Program-made: the position numbers and the translations under genes | Notes under the pieces: model-generated | Seen by the model: the letters and a program-made list of their open reading frames with translations, nothing else | The model's database searches: none | Told to the model about the DNA's origin: nothing | NCBI GenBank assembly: GCA_964413535.1 | Contig: CAYPTB010000027.1 | Span: 124,001-188,000 of the forward strand | Reading direction: 5' to 3' | Length of the DNA: 64,000 nucleotides | Source of the DNA: CAYPTB01 sp964413535 | Lineage (GTDB): Bacteria > Planctomycetota > UBA1135 > GCA-002686595 | Shown here: one piece after another, positions 1 through 7,842 of the stretch | How the letters are laid out: each line of letters begins with the position of its first letter | How positions within the stretch are numbered: position 1 is the first letter of the stretch

Positions 1-1
1 C

Positions 2-541
2 TTCCGCGAGCTCGCGCGGCGCGACCCTGCGGCGCTCGCCGCGCGCGTCGACTCGGTCCTCCTCGGCGGCCGCGCGGAGCTGGCCGAGCGCGTGGCGCTC
101 CTGCGCGCCCTATGGGAGTCGGTGAGCGACGCCGCGGGCGCCGCCTTCGAGGACGCGCTGCTCGGTGTCCCCGCGAGCGCGTCCGCGGACGAGGCCGGAG
201 CGCTGCGCGCCTTCGCGGTGCGCTTCCTCGGCGAACGCTGCGCGAGCGACGCACGCGCGGCGAGCTGGCTCGAGGCCGCCCTGTGGCCAAAGGACGAGCG
301 CGCACTGGCCCCCGAGCTCCGCCGGCGCGCCGCGCACAGGCTGGCCGCCGCCCTCGAGCCCGCGGACCTGTCGCGCATCTCCGGTCTGCTTGCATTGGAG
401 AGCGATCGCTCCGTCGTCGGCGCATGGATCGCTGGAGCGGAGGCGAGTGCTCTCGCCGCCGACCCGCGCTGGGCCGAGATCTGCCGCTCTCACGGCTTCG
501 CTGCCGGCGACCCCCCCGCCCGCGAGGGCGACGTCCCGTAG
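2..541 (+). CDS. C-terminal part of an unknown protein (cut by window edge)
   Basis: The frame is open from base 2 to a TAG at 539-541, so only the last 179 residues or so of a longer protein are present. A GTG at 92 is in frame, but coding continues upstream of it, so it need not be the start. The visible part is rich in Ala, Arg, Leu and Glu, looks mostly helical, and has no transmembrane stretch, cysteine motif or recognisable catalytic motif. It ends 127 bases before the cytochrome operon, which has its own ribosome binding site, so the two are probably not one unit. No family is recognised; a helical-repeat protein is possible but is a guess. Confidence 0.6.
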   Translation, partial: FRELARRDPAALAARVDSVLLGGRAELAERVALLRALWESVSDAAGAAFEDALLGVPASASADEAGALRAFAVRFLGERCASDARAASWLEAALWPKDERALAPELRRRAAHRLAAALEPADLSRISGLLALESDRSVVGAWIAGAEASALAADPRWAEICRSHGFAAGDPPAREGDVP

Positions 542-668
542 ATACCCCCGATACCATGAGTCATCGCACATCGGCCGTCACAGCCGCAGTCACGATCGAC
601 CCCGGTCCCTACCATTCGACCATGAGCGTTGCGGGCAGCGCACACTGGCAGCACACTGAGGAGAGAAC

Positions 669-1364
669 ATGAGAATTCGATCGGTCCTCGTTCTTGCATG
701 CGCGCTGATCATGACCTCGACCGTCTCGATGCGCGTGCTCTTCGCCGCCGGTGGCTCGGGTCCGGCAAGGGTGCTGGGCGCGGAGAACAAGTACATCGGC
801 GCCGACAAGTGCAAGAGCTGCCACAGCTCTGCCGAGAGCGGCGACCAGTTCGGGCACTGGAAGGCCATGAAGCACGCCATGGCGTTCGAGACCCTGGCGT
901 CGGAAGAGGCGAAGAAGGCCGGCGCGGAGCGGGGCATCGCCGATCCGCAGAAGAGCGACGAGTGCGTCCAGTGCCACGTCACGGCCTTCGGCGTGCCCGA
1001 GGAGCAGATCAAGAAGGGCTTCGACCGCGCGCACGGCGTCCAGTGCGAGAGCTGTCACGGGCCCGGCGAGCAGCACTTGAAGGCCCGCTTCGCGGCGGCG
1101 GCCAAGAGCGCGGGATCGAAGGACTACGTGCAGGTCCCGGAAGACGAGATCGTCCTGGTGCCCAAGCAGGAAGTCTGCCTCGCGTGCCACAACGACAAGA
1201 GCCCCAGCTACAAAGCATTCTGCTACCACGAGTTCAACGCGAGGATCCGCCACCTGAACCCGAAGAAGCCGCGCACGGAGGTCGACATCGGCGACTGCGC
1301 GTGCCCGAAGTGCGCGAGCGGTTGTCCCGAGAGCTGCAAGGCACTCGCGAAGCTCCCCGAGTGA
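669..1364 (+). CDS. Tetraheme cytochrome c, cytochrome c554-like
   Basis: Exported 231-residue electron carrier. The signal peptide covers about residues 1-27. Four CXXCH sites (CKSCH, CVQCH, CESCH, CLACH) should each bind one c-type heme in the periplasm. The layout, with KYIGADKC before heme 1 and GVQCESCHGPG around heme 3, matches the cytochrome c554-like family. The ATG at 669 follows a GAGGAGAG ribosome binding site. The C-terminus is unusual: after heme 4 comes a cysteine cluster C-x-C-x2-C-x3-C-x3-C (about residues 210-224) that lacks the His of a heme site and could bind another metal. It is the first gene of the operon running to 6544, and the likely soluble partner of the membrane complex encoded downstream. 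Confidence 0.88.
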   Translation: MRIRSVLVLACALIMTSTVSMRVLFAAGGSGPARVLGAENKYIGADKCKSCHSSAESGDQFGHWKAMKHAMAFETLASEEAKKAGAERGIADPQKSDECVQCHVTAFGVPEEQIKKGFDRAHGVQCESCHGPGEQHLKARFAAAAKSAGSKDYVQVPEDEIVLVPKQEVCLACHNDKSPSYKAFCYHEFNARIRHLNPKKPRTEVDIGDCACPKCASGCPESCKALAKLPE

Positions 1365-1374
1365 GGCCGCGCCG

Positions 1375-2058
1375 GTGAACGAGCCTGCGGAGCACGCCTC
1401 CCCCACCTGGCTCGTCGTCTTGCCGCCGTGGGTCTCGGAGGAAGAGCTGACTCGGCTGCTCTCCGCGATCCAGGTGCGCGGCTGGACGGCTGACTCCTCG
1501 CGCGGAGGGGAGCAGGCGGTCGTGGCCGTGCGGGGCCCGCGCAACGCGGCGGAGCTCGAGTCCGTGCTCGGAGGATGCACCGAAGTGGACGTCCTCCAGA
1601 TCCTCGAGGGCGCGCAGTACAAGCGCCTGCGCGCTCGCCGCCGCTTCCTGTCCGCGTTGGTGGCGAGCCTCGGACTCCTCATCGTGGCCGGCTTGATCTT
1701 GCCTCTGGTCGGCTTCCTCCAGCCGCCGCCAGGGACGATCTTCGCTCCGGAGCTCGTGCGCGTTCCGAAGGCCGTCGGGCTCGCGGTCGGAGGAGCTACG
1801 CTCGTGCGCCTGGGAGACAAGCCGGTGCTGGTCCTCCGCACAGCCCCCGAACGCTGGCACGCCGTCTCGGCGAGCTGCACGTTCATGGACGATTGCACGC
1901 TCGAGTGGGACGCTGGAACCCGCCAGATCCTCTGCCCGTGCCACGGGTGCGCCTTCGACATCCACGGCAACGTCGTGCACGCGCCGGCGTCGCTCCCGCT
2001 CGTGCGCCTGATGATGGTCGAGAGCGGCGGCAGCCTCTTCGTGCGGAGGACGCTGTGA
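1375..2058 (+). CDS. Rieske-like protein with altered [2Fe-2S] site and N-terminal DAHP-synthase-like domain
   Basis: Protein of 227 residues starting at GTG 1375, ten bases after the cytochrome stop. Residues about 12-85 resemble the ferredoxin-like N-terminal domain of DAHP synthase (LVVLPP, SEEEL, then ILEGAQYK). Next is an RARRRFL Tat-like motif and a membrane helix (about 91-115), then a Rieske fold (about 120-227). Box II is intact in its ligands: C187-P-C-H190. Box I reads C168-T-F-M-D-D-C174; the usual form is C-T-H-x-G-C, so the His ligand is Phe and the loop is one residue longer. Box II ends in Cys192 where Ser is usual. It probably sits on the outer face of the inner membrane with the cytochrome b encoded next. 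Whether it carries a normal Rieske cluster is doubtful. Its TGA overlaps the next GTG. Confidence 0.85.
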   Translation: MNEPAEHASPTWLVVLPPWVSEEELTRLLSAIQVRGWTADSSRGGEQAVVAVRGPRNAAELESVLGGCTEVDVLQILEGAQYKRLRARRRFLSALVASLGLLIVAGLILPLVGFLQPPPGTIFAPELVRVPKAVGLAVGGATLVRLGDKPVLVLRTAPERWHAVSASCTFMDDCTLEWDAGTRQILCPCHGCAFDIHGNVVHAPASLPLVRLMMVESGGSLFVRRTL

Positions 2059-2687
2059 GCGCGGAGTCAGCAGAGGGGCTCCTGCGCGCGATCGGGAGCG
2101 CGCTGCGCCGGCCGGTCCGGCCCGGCCACGGCGGCTGGCTCGCCTTCGGCTGGACCTGCACGGCTCTCCTGGTGGTGCTCGGCCTGAGCGGCGCGTTGCT
2201 GTCGATCTACTACTTACCGGCCGTGGATGCCGCCACCGCGAGCGTGCACTTCGTCATGCGTGAGGTCACCTGGGGTTGGCTGGTGCGCGGCATCCACCAC
2301 TGGGGCTCGGTGCTCTTGATCGCGTTCTCGGCTGCGCAGCTCGTACGGGTGTTCCTCACGGGTCGCTACCGCGCCTTCAAGTCGGGGAGCTGGGTGCTCG
2401 GTGTCCTCCTGCTGCTGGTCGTCCTCGGGATGGCATTCACCGGCGAGCTCCTTCCCTGGAACGAACGTTCGGTCGCGCTCGCCTCCGCTGCGCTGGATGG
2501 GACCGACGCCATTCCGCTCGCTGGCCCGCCCCTGGCGGCTCTGATGCGAGGGAGCTCGGAGGTGGGCGTCGCCACGCTCGCCCGTGCCCATGCGGCGCAC
2601 GCGCTGATCCTGCCCTGGCTCGCGTTCCTGCTGCTCTTCCTCAACCTGTGGTTCCTCGCGCGAACACGCGGGAAGGATCGACAGTGA
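2055..2687 (+). CDS. Cytochrome b/b6 N-terminal-like protein lacking heme bH ligands
   Basis: The GTG at 2055 overlaps the Rieske stop (GTGA), giving 210 residues. Four membrane helices and the FTGELLPW segment match the N-terminal half of cytochrome b (cytochrome b6 type). In helix B the first His is present (H81 in GIHHWG) but the second ligand, 14 residues on, is Q95. In helix D H182 is present but the partner 15 residues on is N197. By homology H81 and H182 hold heme bL on the outer side, and Q95 and N197 stand where heme bH would be bound. One b heme is therefore expected, which would break the normal cross-membrane Q-cycle path. It is translationally coupled to the genes on both sides. 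Family assignment is firm; function is not. Confidence 0.85.
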   Translation: MSAESAEGLLRAIGSALRRPVRPGHGGWLAFGWTCTALLVVLGLSGALLSIYYLPAVDAATASVHFVMREVTWGWLVRGIHHWGSVLLIAFSAAQLVRVFLTGRYRAFKSGSWVLGVLLLLVVLGMAFTGELLPWNERSVALASAALDGTDAIPLAGPPLAALMRGSSEVGVATLARAHAAHALILPWLAFLLLFLNLWFLARTRGKDRQ

Positions 2688-3283
2688 TCGTTGTCCTGGA
2701 ACGCGGCGCGAGTGCGGACGAGCTCTACTCGGTGCACGAGCACATGCAGGCGTTGGGGCTCGAGGGCCGCGTGCTCCAAGAGGATCCGCAGCCCTTGATC
2801 CACGTCACGAGCGGATCGACCCGGCGCGCGCGACGCCTGCTCGGACACTCGTGCGTGCAGGCCCTCGTGCCCACCTCGGGTCCGCGCGTTCGCCGCGAGG
2901 GCCGGCGCTTCTATCCGTACCACGCGCTGCGCGCCGGCGCCGCCGGGCTCGGCCTGCTGGGTGCACTGATCGCGCTTGCGGGATTCTTCCCGCCGGGCGT
3001 CGGGAGCGCCCTCGCGCCGGGCGCGGCGCTGCCGCCGCCCGTCTGGCCTTGGTACCTCGCTCCCCTGCGGGGGCTCCTCTCGCTGGCGCCCACGCAACCG
3101 TCTTGGATCGGTCCGACCTTGCTCGTGCTGCTCGCCGCGCTCGTGCTCGCGCTACCGGTGCTCGATCGTACGCGCGGATCCCACGCGCGGGAGCGTTGGC
3201 CGGTGCTCCTCGCGGGACTCGTCCTCCTCGCAGCGCTGGTCGTCCTCGCCTTCTTGGCCCCCGGCTCGGGGGTACCGGTTTGA
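2684..3283 (+). CDS. Cytochrome b subunit-IV-like protein with N-terminal DAHP-synthase-like domain
   Basis: The GTG at 2684 overlaps the preceding stop (GTGA); the product has 199 residues. Residues 1-72 resemble the ferredoxin-like domain of DAHP synthase: the MIVVLERGAS start and the helix after it follow that family closely. The rest has three membrane helices (about 84-103, 142-160 and 172-192), as in subunit IV or the C-terminal half of cytochrome b. Between helices 1 and 2, WPWYLAPLRGLL occupies the place of the Qo-site PEWY motif, but the Glu is absent (W121-P-W-Y124). It is probably the partner of the cytochrome-b-like subunit. The same type of N-terminal domain occurs on the Rieske-like protein two genes upstream. 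The subunit-IV assignment rests on context, topology and the WY motif. Confidence 0.72.
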   Translation: MIVVLERGASADELYSVHEHMQALGLEGRVLQEDPQPLIHVTSGSTRRARRLLGHSCVQALVPTSGPRVRREGRRFYPYHALRAGAAGLGLLGALIALAGFFPPGVGSALAPGAALPPPVWPWYLAPLRGLLSLAPTQPSWIGPTLLVLLAALVLALPVLDRTRGSHARERWPVLLAGLVLLAALVVLAFLAPGSGVPV

Positions 3284-4530
3284 TGCTCGGCACGCTGGCC
3301 CTGATCGCCGTGCTCGCGACGCAGGATTCATCGCAGGAGAGCTGCGCGGTCTGCCATGGCGACGTGGGACACGTCGAGGCGGGTGCGGTCCACGCGGCGG
3401 CCGGGATCGATTGCGTCGACTGCCACGGAGGGGCGGCGGGCGTGCTCGAGTTTCCCTCGGCGCACGGTGCTGGCGTGCGCGTGGTGCGCGAGCCTCGCGC
3501 GCAGGTCGAGCTGTGCGGCGGTTGCCACGCGGATCCGGAGCGGATGCGCGGCAGCGGTCAGCGCACGGACCAACTGCTCCGGTTCTGGACGAGCGATCAC
3601 GGCCTGCGCCTGGCCGAAGCCGACGATCCGGACGTCGCGACCTGCACGAGCTGCCACGGAGCGCACGGCGTGCTCGGCGCTTCGGATCCGCGCTCCCCCG
3701 TGCATCCGCTCCGCCAGGTGGAGACCTGCGGGCGCTGCCATGCCGACGAAGCGTTGATGGGCCGTCACGGGCACTCGGCCGACCAGCCGGGCCTCTACAG
3801 CGAATCGGTGCACGGGCGCGCACTGCTCGCCGAGGGGCTCCACTCCGCTCCGTCCTGTACGTCGTGCCACGGCTCTCACGGCGCGACTCCGCCGCGCGTC
3901 GACGAGATCGGCAACGTCTGCGGGCGCTGCCACACCGCGGTCCGGGAGCGCTTCGCGCAGAGCCCGCACTTCGCAGCCTCCCGCTCGGGAAAACTCGAGG
4001 AGTGCGTCTCCTGCCACGGTAGCCACGCCGTCGGCAAGCCCTCGGCGGAGATGCTGATCGGCGACGAGGTGGGGCACTGCGGCTACTGCCACGCGGGCGA
4101 TCCCGAAGCGCTGGCGCTGGGCGCCGACCTCCACGACCAGCTCGCCGGCTTCGACGCGGACCTCGCTTCCGTGGCATCGATCCTCGCGAGAGGCTCCGAG
4201 CGCGGGATCTTCGTCGAGCCCGAGAGTGACAGACTGCGCGAGGCGCGCGCGCTGCGCCGCCGGGCGGGTCCTCTGGTTCACACGCTCTCGACGCAAGCGC
4301 TGGACGACCTGCTCGAGCTGGGGCACGGGATGCTGGCGGAGACGCTCGAGGGCGTGCACATCGAGGAGCGACAGCTCTTCAACCGGAAGGTGTTCGTGCT
4401 GGTGTTCCTGGTCGTGGACCTCCTCTTGGCGGCGATGCTGATCGTGCATGCTCGCGAGGTCGCCGGACGCACGACCGGAATACCGAGCCGTTTCGACGCG
4501 ACGTCGATGGCGCGAGGACGCCGTGGCTGA
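3283..4530 (+). CDS. Nine-heme cytochrome c with C-terminal membrane anchor
   Basis: The ATG at 3283 overlaps the preceding stop (TGATG). The 415-residue protein has a short N-terminal signal (about 1-14) and nine CXXCH motifs: CAVCH, CVDCH, CGGCH, CTSCH, CGRCH, CTSCH, CGRCH, CVSCH, CGYCH. Many are followed by G-x-HG, typical of stacked multiheme cytochromes. After the hemes there is a helical segment of about 100 residues, then a single membrane helix (about 369-390) near the C-terminus and a basic tail. The hemes should face the periplasm with the protein held in the inner membrane. Likely role: take electrons from the bc-like subunits and pass them to the 18-heme protein encoded next, whose start overlaps its end by 8 bases. 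It could also be a reductase, but no catalytic heme site is evident. Confidence 0.85.
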   Translation: MLGTLALIAVLATQDSSQESCAVCHGDVGHVEAGAVHAAAGIDCVDCHGGAAGVLEFPSAHGAGVRVVREPRAQVELCGGCHADPERMRGSGQRTDQLLRFWTSDHGLRLAEADDPDVATCTSCHGAHGVLGASDPRSPVHPLRQVETCGRCHADEALMGRHGHSADQPGLYSESVHGRALLAEGLHSAPSCTSCHGSHGATPPRVDEIGNVCGRCHTAVRERFAQSPHFAASRSGKLEECVSCHGSHAVGKPSAEMLIGDEVGHCGYCHAGDPEALALGADLHDQLAGFDADLASVASILARGSERGIFVEPESDRLREARALRRRAGPLVHTLSTQALDDLLELGHGMLAETLEGVHIEERQLFNRKVFVLVFLVVDLLLAAMLIVHAREVAGRTTGIPSRFDATSMARGRRG

Positions 4531-6544
4531 GACACGCGTGCGGCGCTCCTTGCGACGCCTCGGCTCCTGGTTCCGCTGGGGGATCGTGGCCGCGGTGATC
4601 GGCCTGGCCGTTCTCACCCCGACGACGTTCGTGGCCGTGGAGCGGAGCTCGCAGCCGGAGTTCTGCAGCTCCTGCCACATCATGGAGCCCTACTACTCGT
4701 CCTGGCAGGCTTCGGCGCACGGCGACGTCAAGTGCATCGAGTGCCACTTCGAGCCGGGCGCCATGGGCACGGTGCTCGGGAAGTTCCAGGCCATCTCCCA
4801 GCTCGCCAAGTACGTCACGCGCACGGCGGGGACGCGTCCCTGGGCCGAGGTGAGCGACGCGAGCTGTCTCACCTCCGGTTGCCACTCGATGAGCGCGCTC
4901 GAGGGGCCGGTCGAGTTCGGGCGCGTGACCTTCGATCACTTCCCGCACCTGCTCGAGACGCGCGGCAAGCGCCTGCGCTGCGTGACGTGCCACTCGCAGG
5001 TCCTGGTGGACCAGCACTTCGCGGTCGAGGAATCGGTGTGCTTCACCTGCCACTTCATGCCCGGGAGCGACGGGCGCATACCGGAGCGCACGGGCGACTG
5101 TCTTCTGTGTCACGGTCCGCCCGAGGGCGAGATCGAGGTTGCGGGCCGGGCCTTCGACCACCGCGAGTACCTCGACCGCGGCGTCGAGTGCGGCGAATGC
5201 CACGCGAACGTGGTCGAGGGCACCGGCACCGTCCACCCCCAGCGCTGCCGTTCGTGCCACGGCGAACCCGAGCTCCTGGCTCGGTCCGACGATCCCGTCC
5301 TGCTGCATCGCGCTCACGTGACCGAGCGCAAGGTCGAGTGCTTCGAGTGTCACGTCGAGATCCTGCACGGATCCGTTGCGTCGCTCGGCCGGCATCCGAG
5401 CAGCGACGAGACCTGCTCCACTTGCCATGCGAGCCCGCACGACGCCGCCCGACTCGTCCTCGCCGGTGCGGGCGCGACCGGCATCGAGGGCCGTCCGAGC
5501 CGGATGCTCGAGACTCACGTCGCTTGCGCGGCTTGCCACACCGGGCGCTCGTCGGGCCTCGCACACACCTCCTCCGCGATCGCCGCCGCAGGCGAAGTCG
5601 ACTGCCTGCACTGTCACGGCACCGCCTTCGCCGGGATGCTCGCCGGGTGGCAGGAGACGATCGGGAATGGAATGGAGCGCCTGCATGGGTTCGCGAGCGC
5701 GCTCGACGGACAGCTCGCCGAGACGAGTGACCCGGTGGCGAGAAAGCTCTGGGACGAGACGCAGCAAGACCTCGAGCTGCTCGGCCGCGACGGCTCTCGC
5801 GGCGCGCACAATGCGACCTTCGCCCTCGACGTCCTGCGCTCCGCGGCAGAGCGCATGGACCAGGCCCTCGCGCTCGTCGATCCGGAGCGCGCCGAACGCG
5901 CCGTCGATCTCCTGCCGGCGGAGGGAGAGTCAGCCTGCCGCTCCTGTCACCTCGACGCCGCCCGCCACGACCCGCTCCAGGTGCATTCCCGTCCCTTCTC
6001 CCACGAGCACCATCTCCGCAAGGCGGGTCTCACTTGCTCGACCTGCCACGTGAGCACGCCCTATGGCTCCGCCGAGCACGGATCCGCCAGCTTCCCGCGC
6101 GAGCAATGCGCGACCTGTCACCACACCGAGACCGACCGCCTGGATCCGTCCGATTGCTCCACCTGCCACGCGCTCCAGCAGTCCTTCTTCAGCGGCGTGA
6201 GTGGCGGTCTCCCCGATGCCCCCGTCTCGATGCCGGACAAGGACTGCACGAACTGTCACGGTGAACCGCCTGACATCATCCTCCCGTCGGGAGCGATGTG
6301 CGTTCTCTGCCACGAGGAAGGCTACGACGAGAAGCTCTCCCAGTGGCAAGGCGCAACGGCTGAGCTCACGAGCAGGCTGAAAGCCGTTCTGGCTGCGCCG
6401 CCCCTGACCGCAGGGCGGCCGGCGCTCGAGTCCGCGCTAGCCGCCCTCGACCTCGTCGAGGCCGACGGCAGCCGCGGCGTGCACAACTTCGCGCTGGTCG
6501 AGCGCCTGCTCTTGGACGCACTGGAGGAGTTGGGAGCGCGCTAG
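4523..6544 (+). CDS. Eighteen-heme NapC/NirT-type membrane-anchored cytochrome c
   Basis: A GTG at 4523, behind a GAGG ribosome binding site and overlapping the previous gene by 8 bases, gives 673 residues. An N-terminal membrane helix (about 18-37) is followed closely by CSSCH, as in NapC/NirT-type quinol dehydrogenases. There are 17 CXXCH motifs and one CX4CH (CLTSGCH, third in order), so up to 18 hemes. Two regions, one after heme 12 (CLHCH) and one after the last heme (CVLCH), share the same plan: a Trp, a helical stretch, then DGSRG-x-HN, suggesting an internal duplication. No classical catalytic motif was found. It is the last gene of the operon and the probable outlet of the electron chain to a periplasmic or surface acceptor. 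Confidence 0.85.
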   Translation: MAETRVRRSLRRLGSWFRWGIVAAVIGLAVLTPTTFVAVERSSQPEFCSSCHIMEPYYSSWQASAHGDVKCIECHFEPGAMGTVLGKFQAISQLAKYVTRTAGTRPWAEVSDASCLTSGCHSMSALEGPVEFGRVTFDHFPHLLETRGKRLRCVTCHSQVLVDQHFAVEESVCFTCHFMPGSDGRIPERTGDCLLCHGPPEGEIEVAGRAFDHREYLDRGVECGECHANVVEGTGTVHPQRCRSCHGEPELLARSDDPVLLHRAHVTERKVECFECHVEILHGSVASLGRHPSSDETCSTCHASPHDAARLVLAGAGATGIEGRPSRMLETHVACAACHTGRSSGLAHTSSAIAAAGEVDCLHCHGTAFAGMLAGWQETIGNGMERLHGFASALDGQLAETSDPVARKLWDETQQDLELLGRDGSRGAHNATFALDVLRSAAERMDQALALVDPERAERAVDLLPAEGESACRSCHLDAARHDPLQVHSRPFSHEHHLRKAGLTCSTCHVSTPYGSAEHGSASFPREQCATCHHTETDRLDPSDCSTCHALQQSFFSGVSGGLPDAPVSMPDKDCTNCHGEPPDIILPSGAMCVLCHEEGYDEKLSQWQGATAELTSRLKAVLAAPPLTAGRPALESALAALDLVEADGSRGVHNFALVERLLLDALEELGAR

Positions 6545-6567
6545 ACGCGAGCGACAGGGCGCATGCC

Positions 6568-6580
6568 GAGCGCGGCGCTC
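6568..6580. terminator. Short GC hairpin between convergent operons (weak candidate)
   Basis: A perfect 5-bp inverted repeat, GAGCG-CGG-CGCTC, lies between the ends of the two convergent electron-transfer operons and touches the stop codon of the NrfD gene. It has no T-run, so it is at best a weak bidirectional stop signal. Confidence 0.2.
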
Positions 6581-7838
6581 ACGTCGCTTCCAATGCGGCG
6601 CCCGCCGAACGCTCTGCTGCCGCGCCGGAGACGCTGAACTCTCCGAGCATGATCTGCGTCGCGACCTTCACCATCAAGGTGAAGAGCAGGAAGCCGATCG
6701 AGAAGATCCCGGCCGAAACCCACAGCTCGTTGCGCGAGGGGAAGTACTCGTAGATCTCGCCCAGAGTGTCCGGCGTGAGGCCCGGGATGATGAGGCCCAT
6801 GCCTTTCTCGAGGTAGACGCCGGCCCAGATCAGGAGGCAGCCGAGGTTGAGGGTGAGCGGGTTCCGGCGCGTGCGCGGCACGAGGAAGAGCACGAACGCG
6901 GCGATCGAGCAGGCGACGGACGTCCACATGTAGGGCACGATCGGCGCATGGCCTTCGAGACCGGTGAACATGTACTGCATGTGCGCGAGGTGCTCGGTGG
7001 CCGAGTAGTACTCCTTGAACACCTCCGCGCCGAGTAGGAACAGGTTGACGGCCATGGCGTAGGCCATCAGCTCGGCCACCTTCCAGATGGCCGCGTCCTG
7101 GATCTCGAAGCGCGTGAAACGCCGCAGGAGCTGCATCACGACGAGCAGCACGGCCGGCCCCGAGCAGAAAGCCGAGGCCAGGAAGCGCGGAGCCAGGATC
7201 GCGGAGTTCCAGAAGGGTCGCCCCGCGAGCCCCATGTAGAGGAAGGCCGTGACCGTGTGGATCCCGACGGCCCAGGGGATCGAGAGCAGCACGAGCGGCG
7301 TGAAGAGGCGTGGATCGGGTTTCCGCCGCAGGAAGAGCGCGAAGAGCAGGTAGGTGGCGATGACCAGGTTCAGCGCGAAGTAGCCGTTCACGACCACGAC
7401 GTCCCACGCGAGCAGCGATGAAGGCACGTTCAGGAGTCCGAGGCCGGGCACGAGGTGCCAGAGCCGCTCCGGGCGGCCCACGTCGACCAGCACGAACAGG
7501 CCGCACATCGCGATGGCGGAGATGGCCAGGAGCTCGCCCAAGATCACCACCTCCTTGAGCGGCTTCCAGTGGTAGACGTACGCGGGAATCACCAGCAGCA
7601 CCGCTGCGGCCGCGACGCCGACCAAGAACGTGAAGTTGCCGATGTAGAAGGCCCACGACACCTGGTCGCGCATGCTCGTCGCGACCAGCCCCACCTCGAG
7701 CTGGGTGGCGTAGGCCATTCCACCGCGCACGATCAGGCTCACCAGGAACGCGATCCAGAGCCAGTAGAGCCCGTTTCCTCGGAGCACGATGCGCAGGCTG
7801 CCCAGCACGAACTCGCCAAAGGCCCTCAGGGTTCGCAT
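6579..7838 (-). CDS. nrfD: NrfD/PsrC-family integral membrane quinone-interacting subunit
   Basis: A 419-residue protein with about ten hydrophobic helices. It matches the NrfD/PsrC/HybB family, which exchanges electrons with membrane quinones and hands them to an FeS partner. Supporting features are the SWAFYIGNFTFLVG segment, the VDVGRPERLWHL stretch after helix 3, and a polar helix containing YLEKGMGLIIPG near the C-terminus. It is the last gene of a three-gene minus-strand operon, starting 4 bases after the ferredoxin stop. It has no heme or cluster ligands of its own. The family is clear; the direction of flow (quinol oxidation or quinone reduction) is not. Confidence 0.85.
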   Translation of the reverse strand: MRTLRAFGEFVLGSLRIVLRGNGLYWLWIAFLVSLIVRGGMAYATQLEVGLVATSMRDQVSWAFYIGNFTFLVGVAAAAVLLVIPAYVYHWKPLKEVVILGELLAISAIAMCGLFVLVDVGRPERLWHLVPGLGLLNVPSSLLAWDVVVVNGYFALNLVIATYLLFALFLRRKPDPRLFTPLVLLSIPWAVGIHTVTAFLYMGLAGRPFWNSAILAPRFLASAFCSGPAVLLVVMQLLRRFTRFEIQDAAIWKVAELMAYAMAVNLFLLGAEVFKEYYSATEHLAHMQYMFTGLEGHAPIVPYMWTSVACSIAAFVLFLVPRTRRNPLTLNLGCLLIWAGVYLEKGMGLIIPGLTPDTLGEIYEYFPSRNELWVSAGIFSIGFLLFTLMVKVATQIMLGEFSVSGAAAERSAGAALEAT

Positions 7839-7842
7839 CGGC

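Noticed and set aside
1375..2058. Frameshift or sequencing error as the cause of the odd Rieske box I.
   Set aside because: The frame is intact on both sides, the second Cys and the strand after it are normal, and the partner subunits show matching losses.
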